Shown in pieces: positions 12,085-22,999 of a stretch of 64,000 bases of DNA (position 1 is its first letter; every line of letters starts with the position of its first letter). Below the pieces are notes generated by a model, which searched no databases, was not told the origin of the DNA, and saw only the letters and a list, made by a program, of their open reading frames with translations. This DNA is from Skeletonema tropicum (lineage: Eukaryota; Bacillariophyta; Thalassiosirophyceae; Thalassiosirales; Thalassiosiraceae): positions 2,480,001 to 2,544,000 of the forward strand of contig CM074140.1 of assembly GCA_037178625.1 (NCBI GenBank). Direction: 5' to 3'. The translations under genes were made by a program, and so were the position numbers.

Positions 12085-12154
12085 GCTGATGAGAGTATTA
12101 TCAATATTATCAGGGGTTGGAAGTAGCAACGATGTGTTTGCTTCGGTAGTTGTT

Positions 12155-12655
12155 GCTCTATTTATGTGTATTACGCTGCACCAGTTGTGGTAAAGTTGAA
12201 GCTAGTCGTTGTGCACTTTTATGGATGGAGTGGCCGGGCAATTCTAAATGTGTGCGGTAAAGTGTAAGCGAGTCATTTACACTTTCATGGATGGAGTGGC
12301 CGGGCAATTCTAAATGTGTGCATGAATGACTTTAGGGAGAGCAAACTTCCGTCTTCCTTCGAAGTGGAGAGCAAACTTCCGTCTTCCTTCGAAGTTGGGG
12401 GCTTGCACTCCACGAATACTCTCGGGGTCATCGCTTCGAGGTCATTCACTACTTATTTGTCGATCGTGTTAACAAAGGGAGGGGCTTCAAATGACCTGTA
12501 CTTTTAGAGCTCTATTTATGTGAATTGCGCTGCACCAGTTGTGGTAAAGTGTAAGCGAGTCATTTGCACTTTTATGGATGGAGTGGCCGGGCAATTCTAA
12601 ATGTGTGCATGAATGCCTCTAGAGGGAGAGCAAACTTCCGTCTTCCTTCGAAGAA
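12155..12655. repeat. Three-part repeat array upstream of the M11 protease gene
   Basis: The block containing ttatggatggagtggccggg and gcaattctaaatgtgtgc occurs three times (about 12211-12256, 12280-12321, 12568-12609). The block gagcaaacttccgtcttcct followed by tcgaag also occurs three times (about 12337, 12366 and 12627). A segment with ctgcaccagttgtggtaaag occurs at about 12177 and 12531. The array lies directly 5' of the minus-strand gene starting at 12084, so it may carry duplicated promoter elements. That role is inference. Confidence 0.75.
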
Positions 12656-15600
12656 GTACGTGCGAAGAAAAAGGTTTCTAGGGAAGGAACCAAGACTGGG
12701 TTAGACGACAGTGAATGGATTAGGAAAATCCCTTCATTCACGAACCCCATTGGTCACTTTTGTGTGCATCAAATAACCAATCCCGACTTGCAGGACATTT
12801 CTCCTTTTCCTCGTCCCTGCGGAAAAACGCCTAGCGCCTCGAATGTGTGTACGCACTGGCTATGTGAGAGAGAAGAAAAGATCACGAGACAAATAAACAT
12901 GTAGAGTAGAGTAGGTACTTATGGGACTCAGTCAATTTGCACACAAATTGGCAGTTGTCTTTCTACTTGCTAGTCCGCGCGCCATTCGACGCTGAGGCGC
13001 CATTCGACGCTGAGCCCTTTTTTCACACATCATCACAAAAAAGAGCCGCACCATGACGCCGCCCATCGTACACATCCTCATTACATAATAAATGACAATA
13101 TTCCACACTAATACTATGGTGACTGGACCACTTTTAACCGCTGAATTCAATGGTTCTATCGGCGGCTCGCTATATGTTGCACAATGAGACTTTTGACCGC
13201 CACATTAGAGGTAGTGATGTTCATCCCCTACGCAGCAGAACACATAAAAGCCAGTAGCGTAAAGGCATGGTTTCAGTCAATTTAACAGTGACTCCGTTTG
13301 CAGATGCGAACAATATCATATCTAGGAGCGGTAGATGCGCTAAATAGCGGGGGTTGGTCGAGTGAAACGCCTACACCAACATATCCAATCTATGAGGTCG
13401 ATTTAGGAAGATTTCCACGATTTATGTGCAACAATGAATGGTGTATAACAGGCAAAAAACATGATGAAACCACACCTTAGACCGTGGTGACCTTGCCTAC
13501 TATGTAATAATCGACATTGTTGAGCTAAGACGCTTCATATTACCACGGTGACTACTACAATGTCTGATTGCCTGGAAAAGCACTGATTTTGGGTTCGTTG
13601 AAAAACCCACCGACAGTCACCTAAACGAGTGTTGTGGCGTGTTATTGGCGTGTCCTTGGTGTAGAAATGGACACCTACCGGCTCATCACACAAAATTCCA
13701 TCTCTTATGCGCCGATTATGTTGGTTGGTGCCATTCATATGACTGCCATCAATGTCTCTCCTACCATGTATGACGAAATGAGAATCGAATGATTGACGTA
13801 AAACTCCATGATGGCGTACATGTTGCGTGTTATCAACAAATCTGAGTAAACGCCACAATGATAAAAGTATATAAAAGGAGTTATTAATGATCTACTACTA
13901 TTATGTTGTCCAAATTCTGTAAAAATGAGCATCTTATGAATGTGCCCGGCATCCGCAGATTTTCACTGTGTGAGCGCCATCCGTGAATATCACAAAAGCT
14001 ACCCTGTTTTGGACGCTACCGCTTGCATAATCGGAATCAGCATAAAAAATTGGGTTGGGCGGTGTCTTCTTAGTGTTGATGTAGGATGTATGGGCCGATA
14101 ATGCTATGGTTTGCCTTCGGATTTGTTATGTTGGAAGTACTTTTTTCTCGATTTTTGTAGTTTTTGTGCATGGTTTCACACCGAATGACACGAATTCCTC
14201 TGTCAAAAGTTGCGTATGCATCCCAAACAAAGTAAACTGAAAGTTATTGGCCATTGGACCTTAACAAGAACCAAAGTATTGGCAAAGTATGCAAGATTGG
14301 TTGCTTCTACTCACATGATTGCGTCGATGTTGGTAACAAAATTGTCATTTCTATCCGAAATGGCAATGGAGGGACTTCGTTTACCAAATTTTGGCAGCCC
14401 TGAAATCTGAGTTGCAGAATCAGAGGGGAGCGGGGATCCCCATCAACCTAATCTCGCCTTGGCCCCCTCATTTTGCTAGAGAAATTTCAAAACGGCCACT
14501 TTGAACACAATAACCATGGCGACGGCAGTGGCCATGGTACGGAGCGGAACGGGGGTCGACACCACCATAAACCGGCGGTGGACACCCCAGGGGACTCATA
14601 TGGCCTCATGATGTGAAAGGATTTTGCCTCAAAGGTCTCTGGCGTTATTTCTTGGTTTCCTCCTACAAAAGTGACCGTTATTTAATCAAAAGCGACAACT
14701 GCAAAGGCCCCCTACGCAACTCTGACCTTTTGGCCATGAGCACAGTCTATTACTCGACAACCTGACACTACCTATGATACATGGCGACATCAGATGAGGT
14801 GGGTACCATTCAATCCATCCGGAACCGTCGGCATGGCCCACCTATGCGGGCACCGTGATTACGACACAAATATTGCACCGTTGGTGGGAGGATGAAGTAA
14901 ATATCAACAACTGAATGGTGAAACAGACGTGACGATGGCTACAAGACATCTTGGAGTTATGGATACAGTGGCGTCTCGTGTCCGTGTGGTGCAGTTCAAT
15001 TGACAATCTGGCCATGTTGTGATAGCTTGCGTCAGTCATTATTAAACAACACTGTGAGGGAGAGCAGACTACGTTGAGGGGGTACTGATGCAGAGGCTTT
15101 TGCATTGTGACAATGCAATGAACTGTTATGGGGGTTTATACTTTCAATGCTCTATTGGTGTTGCCTTCTGCTGGTACTACTTTCAATATCACTTGCAATA
15201 CTACCTTACGGCTTCAGTGGACACAATCAACAAGCTTACAATCAATCTGAGATATCGGGGGAATTACTATTCAGCTTTGGCATTATCTGAATCGCTCTTC
15301 TTGATAACTGCCTTTTCTCTTCGAAATTAGTTGTTATTTTCCATGCCTATCATCGAGGCAAGGAGGCGGCTTTACTTGCGATGAGCATCTAGGCTGGAAC
15401 CAATCTGGCATTCGATATAAGATAGGACTATGGTGACAAACAAACAATAAAAGCAACTGCCGGTAAAGTCATATCTGAAACTTATGCGTTCGAATGCAAC
15501 TTGAGGAGTACCTTACTCCACAGAAGGATGTGGCGACAATATTATCTATGGAGGTTTGTCAGCTGTCAGCTAAGTAGGAGAAAAGATTAGTCTTTTTGCA

Positions 15601-16371
15601 GCCGGAGTGCAAGATGTGTCTTCCTGCAGCCTTCAACACAATGATAAGAAATATAAAGCTTATTCATATTTCATAACCCTTACATTAATGGTTTGATTAT
15701 CACAGTGGTCGCAATCTTTGCACCTGCACTAATCTTGTCTTCAAAAGCAAGGGATCACATATTTTACATGTTGAATAGATTAGAGGCAGCAGTGGATAAT
15801 AACGAGTACGGTGGCCCTTGTCTTGCGTTATCACACGAGCACTGGACGATGTATGAACTGTTTGGGCAAAAGACTGCAATATTATGTATGTTTGCATAGG
15901 TTATTACCATCCAATAAATTGATGTTTCATGCGCATACACGAATCTGTTCATAAAGATGAAATTTTTGACCCTCAAGACATGGCCTATTAGCAATTCCGA
16001 GGCAAAGATCATGCCGATATGACCACCCACATCGGTCATTAATATTAATATAAAGCAGAGAGTGCCATGGGGGGCTTGTGAATCGATTATTGTGTTTCGT
16101 CGTCGACGTTATTTGCCACCTCCAGCAAAATATAGCAAAAATCGATGCCTTAGATATAGCCGCCGATACGTCTGTAGGATCTCAATTTCATGACCTGCCG
16201 ACTACATCAGCGTTTTCTACATCAAAAACTGATCTAGATCATAGCTTGATGATGTGTTAGAATCCTAACTGATCGTGCTATGGCTTGGCGGCCCAACATG
16301 ATGGTTGGGATCGGTTGCCGCCTCCATTTTTGTGTTCGATATCCATAGTGAGTGGTGATGGACTCAGGAGT
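12656..16371. other. Gene-poor intergenic region
   Basis: Only short, compositionally unconvincing open frames are present on either strand. No RNA gene or transposon ends were recognised. It ends at the target-site copy (ggagt, 16367-16371) of the gypsy element. Confidence 0.5.
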
Positions 16372-16601
16372 TGCTATGCCCAGTACGACAGGTACGGTCA
16401 TTGCCTAAGAGATTCCTAAGATTCTCTGAGTAGATGGCTTGGCGATCTGCGAACCAGAGAGGATTCTCGATAATAAGAAAGATTAGCTGTTGGCGATCAT
16501 GAGAAGCCAACTTGCAGTGATAACATCTTATAATTTCATTGAATCAACACTTTCAACGAACTCCGTGTTTATTACAGTCATTCACCGACAGTGGTTGAAC
16601 A
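16372..16601 (+). repeat. 5' LTR of the gypsy element
   Basis: 230 bp, TG...CA ends, matching the 3' LTR at 20800-21029 without visible change. It should carry the promoter and the start of the genomic RNA. Confidence 0.95.
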
Positions 16602-16657
16602 CTATTTAAATAGCCTACAAACCCACTAATTATCTCCGCAAAATCAGCCACGTTCTT

Positions 16658-16843
16658 ATGCAGAAGCCGTGCATTGATATGAATTCGGATCAGGCGAAGC
16701 TTGAGAAGATGCCGAAGATTTCGGTACAGAAAACAACCCGCTTCAACGGCGGTAGCTTCAACGGTGACAAGGTAACCAATGAAGTGTATCAGAACGATGA
16801 TACTATGAACGCTGACCCCAATTTGTATGGCGACAGCGAATGA
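16658..16843 (+). CDS. Short leader ORF of the gypsy element, in frame with pol
   Basis: 61 codons from ATG to TGA (16841-16843). It lies in the same reading frame as pol, with no other stop before the pol domains. It is far too short and unlike a capsid protein to be a normal Gag, and no CCHC zinc knuckle is present. It could be a remnant of gag after an internal deletion, a leader joined to pol by stop-codon readthrough, or chance. Confidence 0.4.
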   Translation: MQKPCIDMNSDQAKLEKMPKISVQKTTRFNGGSFNGDKVTNEVYQNDDTMNADPNLYGDSE

Positions 16844-16864
16844 AATGCCGTGCCAAGAGAGCAC

Positions 16865-19800
16865 ATGGGAAATAGCGACGCAATTCCCAAATATGTTTGT
16901 ATAGATGAAGCAGTGCTAGATAGTTCTGACTCTTCAGTTAATCTTTCATGTAGTGACCATTTAGATGATGAGTCCTCCTTCTATACTTGTTTAACTCACC
17001 ATGACATCGATCCTGATGATGATGCCTCTCTCAATTCATTTTACTCTCTTGGAAACACTATCTCTGACGAATTGTCACTTGAAGATGATGAAGATCCAGA
17101 AGGACACCATCTTGTGTCGTATTTTATTACAGTGCCGAAGTGTTCGACAAAGTCACTACCAGAAAATATGACACCCATTACCATTATGACTTCTCAAACC
17201 ATTTGTGGAGTCAGGTTCGAAAAGATCCTCCGAGTTCTGCTAGATTCGGGATCCACACGCACGCTTATACACAAGCGAGTACTACCAAAAGACGCGCAGA
17301 CTCAGCTTTTGAAAAAGGGCAAAGGCGTCAATACACTTGCAGGAACAATGCAAGTAGAATCTGTAGCTCGGCTACGAAACGTCAAGCTACCAGAATTTGA
17401 TAAGAATCGCACCTTCGACGAATGCAAGGCATTAGTCTTTGACAGTCCGTGTGCGTATGATGTTCTTCTCGGCGCGGATGCGCTTAAGAAACTTGGTATT
17501 AACTTACTCTACGAGACGGGAGTAGTAGAATGGTGTGGTAACACTATTCAAATGCGTGACGCTCATGAGACTACACGCAAAGACTACGTTGACATGATGG
17601 AAGCATTCCATATTCAACGGGAGGAAGAATGGCTAGGTTACGAGGATGATTACTTCGACAACTACGCCACAAGCATCCTAGATGCCAAATATGACAAGGT
17701 TGACATCGACGAGGTCGTAAAACAACAAGATCATCTCAACGACGATCAGAAAGAAGACTTGAGACGACTGCTTAGCAAGTATTCACAGCTATTTGACGGT
17801 ACACTAGGAGTGTATCCTCATAAGAAGTTCCACATCGATTTGACCGATGATGCAAAGCCTTTCCATGCCAGACCATATCCGGTGCCAAAGATCCATGAAG
17901 CTACTTTCAAAAAGGAACTCAAACATCTAGTTGATATAGGTGTTCTAGCGTATCAAGGACCGAGTGAGTACGCCAGCCCAACATTTATCATACCCAAGAA
18001 AGACGGCAGGGTACGATGGGTTTCAGATCTTAGACAGTTGAATAAGATTATCAAACGCAATGTCTATCCATTGCCACGCATCCAAGATATCCTACGCAAG
18101 AGGCCAGGATACAAGTTTTTCTCAAAACTCGACATCTCAATGCAGTATTACACCTTCATGCTTGACGAAGAGAGTCAAGATCTTTGTACTATTGTCACAC
18201 CATATGGCAAGTTCAAGTACTTGAGACTTCCGATGGGGCTCAAATGCTCTCCTGATATTGCGCAAGGAGTAATGGAAGATATCCTTCGCGACCTTGAGGA
18301 AATTGACGTTTACATCGACGATGTAGGTGTGTTTAATGACGACTGGAAAAGTCACATTGAAGTTTTAGACAAAGTATTGACCAGACTACAAGACAATGGC
18401 TTTACAATTAATCCGCTCAAATGTGAATGGGGCGTGAAAGAAACCGATTGGCTCGGTTTTTGGTTGACTCCTACTGGACTCAAACCTTGGAAAAAGAAAG
18501 TCAATGCAATTCTGCAGATGCAGAAGCCGACTAACATCAAAGACCTCCGCATGTTTATCGGAGCTGTAAATTATTACAAGGAAATGTGGCCCTCGCGAGC
18601 ACATGTCCTCAAGCCCTTAACTGACATGACGGGCAAGAAAACTTTCTCCTGGACACCGGAAATGGAGGAAGCGTTTAAGAAAATGAAAGCAATCTTATGT
18701 CAAGATTGTATGAGCGCCTACCCTGACCACAACCAGCGCTATGATATATACACCGATGCGTCGGACTTTCAAATGGGAGCAGTTTTAATGCAATCTGGTC
18801 GGCCGGTGGCCTACTTCTCCCGCAAGTTAAACTCTGCTCAGCAGAATTATACAACTATCGAGAAGGAGTTGTTGTCTATTGTTATGACACTCCGTGAATA
18901 TCGCACGATGCTGCTCGGCGCAGACATCCATGTCCATACAGACCACAAAAATCTTACCTTTCCTAATCTCAACACGCAGCGAGTATTGCGTTGGAGAATG
19001 TATGTTGAAGAATTCAACCCAACTATCCACTACGTGCCAGGACCCAAGAATATCCTAGCCGACACCTTTTCCCGCATGCCAACAGACGCGGACGAGGCTG
19101 AACCAGCATCTGAAATGGACAAGCAACATGAGGATAATTTTTCTCTTTGTTATCATTTTGTTCGTCTTTCTGAAGATGATCCTCCAGATGACGAAGTCAT
19201 GGTGGGGAAGAGTACGATAGAAGAAAGTAATTTCTGCTTTCATACGCCGTGGATTACTCCAGGCAAAACTATTGATTATTACGAAAGAAACTCAGCATCT
19301 GCCGAGAGCGACGCTGTGCCTCACACTTCAGTGCTCGACGACCAAGAGCTAGTCGAGTGTTTTCTTAACTTACCTCAGTTGGCGGCTGCGAATGAATCAC
19401 CGCTACGATGGGAAAATGTACATGAGATGCAGCAGACAGATGATCAGCTGCAAGAGTACTTACAACAGTTTCCAGATAGGTACCGATACAAGATGATCGA
19501 AGGACATCCAATTTTGGTACACACCAAACCAGGTGATAACCCTGACACGCAATGGAAGATTGCATTGCCACTCAATATGATACCGCAGACAATTGCGTTC
19601 TATCACGCTATACTTGGACACCCAGGTAACAAGCGATTAAGAGAATCACTACAAGCTAGATACTATCATCCGCAGCTGCGAAGCTTCTGCGAACGTCATC
19701 ATTGCGATGTATGCCAAAGAGAGAAACTCGATGGACCTGGATATGGCCATCTACCTGAACGAGAAATGCATGAAGCACCTTGGACCGAAGTCGCTGTGGA

Positions 19801-20566
19801 TTGCATTGGACCTTGGAAGATTGAAGTCAATGGCCAAGAATGCGAGCTCAATGCTCTTACATGCATAGATACATGCACTAATCTAGTCGAGCTCGTCAGA
19901 CTGGACAATAAGACAGCAGAACATTGCCGCGACAAGTTCTCACAATCATGGTTAGCAAGATATCCATTACCAACACGATGTGTACATGACAACGGAAAAG
20001 AATTCGTAGGTTATGAATTCCAACGCCGCCTTGAAGTCCTAGGAATCAAGGACGTAGCTACTACCAGCAGGAATCCTCAATCAAATGCAATATGCAAACG
20101 CATGCATCAAACAGTAGGAAATATTCTACGCACTACATTGAAGTCAAATCCACCACAGAATTTGCAACAAGCAAACGACATCCTCGACGAGGCTTTGTCT
20201 ACAGTTATGCACGCTCTTAGATCAAACGTCGGTACTGCCATTGGAAGTGCTCCTGGAGCCTTAGTGTTTGGACGTGACATGTTCATTAACCTTCCACTCG
20301 TTGCAGATTGGCATACGATAACGAATCGACGTGAGCTCATCGTCAATGAATCGCTACGACGACATAACGCCAAACGACGACGATATGACTACGTAGTCGG
20401 GCAACGTGTGCTTAAGAAAAGACACAAGCCAGCCAAGTTAGGTGACAGGACAGAAGGTCCCTACAATGTAACACAAGTACATACAAATGGAACAGTCACT
20501 GTACTTCTTCGTCCAGGGATTACTGAGCGAATCAATATACGACGGGTGATTCCCTATCGTGAGTAA
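16865..20566 (+). CDS. pol: Gypsy Pol polyprotein: protease, RT, RNase H, integrase
   Basis: About 1233 residues from the first ATG (the frame is open from just after the TGA at 16841). In order: an acidic N-terminal region; an aspartic protease with LLDSGSTRTLI (near residue 127); reverse transcriptase with YPLPRIQDIL, KLDISMQYYTF, LPMGLKCSP and the YIDD active site (codons at 18311-18322); RNase H (YTDASDFQMGAVL, then KELLSIV); integrase with an HHCC finger (HAILGHPGNKRL ... HHCDVCQ) and a DDE core (VDCIGPW, HDNGKEF, then a region with NPQSNAICKRMHQ where the Glu would lie). No chromodomain is seen at the C-terminus. The gene order RT-RH-IN is diagnostic of Ty3/gypsy. No stop or frameshift interrupts it. 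Confidence 0.95.
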   Translation: MGNSDAIPKYVCIDEAVLDSSDSSVNLSCSDHLDDESSFYTCLTHHDIDPDDDASLNSFYSLGNTISDELSLEDDEDPEGHHLVSYFITVPKCSTKSLPENMTPITIMTSQTICGVRFEKILRVLLDSGSTRTLIHKRVLPKDAQTQLLKKGKGVNTLAGTMQVESVARLRNVKLPEFDKNRTFDECKALVFDSPCAYDVLLGADALKKLGINLLYETGVVEWCGNTIQMRDAHETTRKDYVDMMEAFHIQREEEWLGYEDDYFDNYATSILDAKYDKVDIDEVVKQQDHLNDDQKEDLRRLLSKYSQLFDGTLGVYPHKKFHIDLTDDAKPFHARPYPVPKIHEATFKKELKHLVDIGVLAYQGPSEYASPTFIIPKKDGRVRWVSDLRQLNKIIKRNVYPLPRIQDILRKRPGYKFFSKLDISMQYYTFMLDEESQDLCTIVTPYGKFKYLRLPMGLKCSPDIAQGVMEDILRDLEEIDVYIDDVGVFNDDWKSHIEVLDKVLTRLQDNGFTINPLKCEWGVKETDWLGFWLTPTGLKPWKKKVNAILQMQKPTNIKDLRMFIGAVNYYKEMWPSRAHVLKPLTDMTGKKTFSWTPEMEEAFKKMKAILCQDCMSAYPDHNQRYDIYTDASDFQMGAVLMQSGRPVAYFSRKLNSAQQNYTTIEKELLSIVMTLREYRTMLLGADIHVHTDHKNLTFPNLNTQRVLRWRMYVEEFNPTIHYVPGPKNILADTFSRMPTDADEAEPASEMDKQHEDNFSLCYHFVRLSEDDPPDDEVMVGKSTIEESNFCFHTPWITPGKTIDYYERNSASAESDAVPHTSVLDDQELVECFLNLPQLAAANESPLRWENVHEMQQTDDQLQEYLQQFPDRYRYKMIEGHPILVHTKPGDNPDTQWKIALPLNMIPQTIAFYHAILGHPGNKRLRESLQARYYHPQLRSFCERHHCDVCQREKLDGPGYGHLPEREMHEAPWTEVAVDCIGPWKIEVNGQECELNALTCIDTCTNLVELVRLDNKTAEHCRDKFSQSWLARYPLPTRCVHDNGKEFVGYEFQRRLEVLGIKDVATTSRNPQSNAICKRMHQTVGNILRTTLKSNPPQNLQQANDILDEALSTVMHALRSNVGTAIGSAPGALVFGRDMFINLPLVADWHTITNRRELIVNESLRRHNAKRRRYDYVVGQRVLKKRHKPAKLGDRTEGPYNVTQVHTNGTVTVLLRPGITERINIRRVIPYRE

Positions 20567-20799
20567 TACCGTCTCCCCCGACGATGCGAGTGTAGTTGAA
20601 GCAGCTCGGGCTAGGTTTTCGTTGCTTTCCTAGCAGAAGGTTTAAATTCCTTCGAAGGTTGAAACTCCTTCATTCACACAACAACCGATGTCTATGTTAA
20701 GTGCGCGCACGCTGGGTTAAGACCAACTAATTCAGTGACTTGATCGATCAGAGGTTAACTAGCAGGGTCGATTGTGGGATCGATCCTGGTGGGGAAGAG

Positions 20800-21029
20800 T
20801 GCTATGCCCAGTACGACAGGTACGGTCATTGCCTAAGAGATTCCTAAGATTCTCTGAGTAGATGGCTTGGCGATCTGCGAACCAGAGAGGATTCTCGATA
20901 ATAAGAAAGATTAGCTGTTGGCGATCATGAGAAGCCAACTTGCAGTGATAACATCTTATAATTTCATTGAATCAACACTTTCAACGAACTCCGTGTTTAT
21001 TACAGTCATTCACCGACAGTGGTTGAACA
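20800..21029 (+). repeat. 3' LTR of the gypsy element
   Basis: 230 bp, reading the same as the 5' LTR. It is followed directly by the second copy of the ggagt target duplication. Confidence 0.95.
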
Positions 21030-21034
21030 GGAGT

Positions 21035-22999
21035 CCATCACCGGCATTTGATGGACTCAGGAGTCCAACGCTAAAAATCGCCAAAATTACTAGCGTACAT
21101 TCTCCACTATCATTCAAATCTGTTGATTTGCTCAAGTATTGAGCGGCGGCACTAGTAAGGCATGGGTTATTTACTACGCACCCGCTTACTGACCCTCATC
21201 GACATAACACATCAAATCACCCCTATGGCCTACAACATGGCACCTCTACACCCCATAGGCGACCATCCACTGCAACCACCGGTCATAGTCTGTTAGCGCA
21301 TGTTATGATCTTCCGTTAGAGCCGCCGGTCGGCGTTGTTGGCGGCGAATTATTCAAAATATAGCGTGTTGTGTCAAAAAATGAGGATGTCGTTCGCAGCA
21401 TGTTATTATTGATGCACATTAATTGTTGGGGCGGAAAACACAACAAATCAATGAAAACTATGGCGTAAATTGTCTTATGATATGTAAGGAAGGTATCTGC
21501 AACATGGCGGAGTTATTGGGCGGTCGTCAGTGTCATTTGATACGTTATTATGGCCGAAAAAAGTGCACTCGGACGACGCTGCGGACGATGTCATCGTTAT
21601 ATTTAGAGGTGTTTCACTTCCCTGTTACTGATACTGCCACCCTCAATGATCAACACAATAATCATCTCTGATTTGCCGCAAGGGTGGACTATCCAGGAGC
21701 TATGTCAACGAAATAATCCTTGCGTATCTACCTGTTTTGAAAGAGGTGAAAATGATATTCACAACATCTGTTGGGTGCTTATTGACGCAATAAAATGGGG
21801 AGAGACGTTGTATGAGGCAACAATCTTTCTTATCATAATAAGAGCGAAGGGGGACGACAATTTGGTGTCCTGCATCTTGGTACTACGACTAACAAATCAT
21901 TATTGTTGAATTACATGATGCTCTTTAGGTCGAATAATTTCAAATAACACGCACAATCTGTCGACTTATTCCGTTATCATTGCAATGTTAGTGGCAATAA
22001 CTAATCATCTACACCATCGACCCATAAATGATCACTCAATAATGTGCTGTCGCCCAAAATACATTGTAAAGAGTATAAATATGCCATTCACCTATTCATC
22101 AGTAATCTGTAATTACCCCTCCTAAGTGATACTTTATTGGCATGAACCACCTCAAATGAGCATAACCAAAGTATCCAATGAAGATAAACTATATGTTGTA
22201 GGATTTGATCATAAGATGTTGTCGTGTAAGCCTTGATATCATATTAATTGAAGACATTTAAGTCGCTACAATCCGGCGCTAAGATTGTCGATAAGTTGAA
22301 CAAAATGGATATATAATTGTACGTCGGAATTAGTACGCTTGGTACTGAGATAGATAATGACCATGGCGGCCGAAACAGCCACCAAACACACGCTAGCAAT
22401 AGCAGCAGACAATAGAAATAAGTCTTTAAAATACATGAGGGACATAATGATGATGAGGCCTGCATTGGCTGAAATGAGTAGTAGGATTCATTTGTTATTA
22501 AAGAAGATAGAGAAAATGGAGGAAGGAATAGATAGGTCGACATTTCACGTCGTTAGGCAGGGACACAGGAGAGATGATCATGGTAAGCTGACCATGCATG
22601 GAATAGATGGAAAGCAAGGAAGTTGGCAGGGCCCTTCTGGCAAGGCATTATTAGTTGGAAGGGGACAGTTGGAAGATAGGAATACGTCGGATAGGAAATT
22701 GGAGGGAACATCCCACTTGGGATGGGAATGCAGAGGCGCAGCTGACGTAGTAGATAGAAAAAGGGTGACGTAACGAAGTCGATGAGTATCCGGGCCCTGG
22801 ATGACTCACGCCAGCTACTGTAAGCTAATAGATAGCACTGATTGTATTGATTGTTTGCGACAAAGTCTATTAACTTGTGTGATTATCTAAAAAACGTAAA
22901 AAGGTGCTGTTTGACAATGCCTGAGCACCAGCAGGCTTCTAACAAAATGACTACAGGTGCCAGATGACACACATGGTGCAATGCCATTCTGACACGTGA
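21035..22999. other. Intergenic region between the two retrotransposons
   Basis: No convincing gene is seen. The right part, below about 23027, probably belongs to the 3' LTR of the minus-strand copia element, but its outer end could not be fixed. A plus-strand frame at 22357-22773 lies in that stretch and is treated as chance. Confidence 0.4.

Larger units (their letters stand above)
16372..21029 (+). mobile_element. Ty3/gypsy LTR retrotransposon, complete ends, very recent
   Basis: The element is 4658 bp and is bounded by direct LTRs of 230 bp (16372-16601 and 20800-21029). Both begin TGCTATGCCC and end GGTTGAACA, and no difference was found by eye. The 5-bp sequence ggagt flanks it on both sides (16367-16371 and 21030-21034), a normal integrase target duplication. 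A purine tract (ggggaagag, 20791-20799) precedes the 3' LTR. No standard tRNA-Met primer site is obvious after the 5' LTR. The internal region holds one large pol frame but no recognisable gag. Confidence 0.96.

Noticed and set aside
22357..22773. 138-codon plus-strand ORF
   Set aside because: It lies in the probable LTR region of the minus-strand copia element and has no domain.
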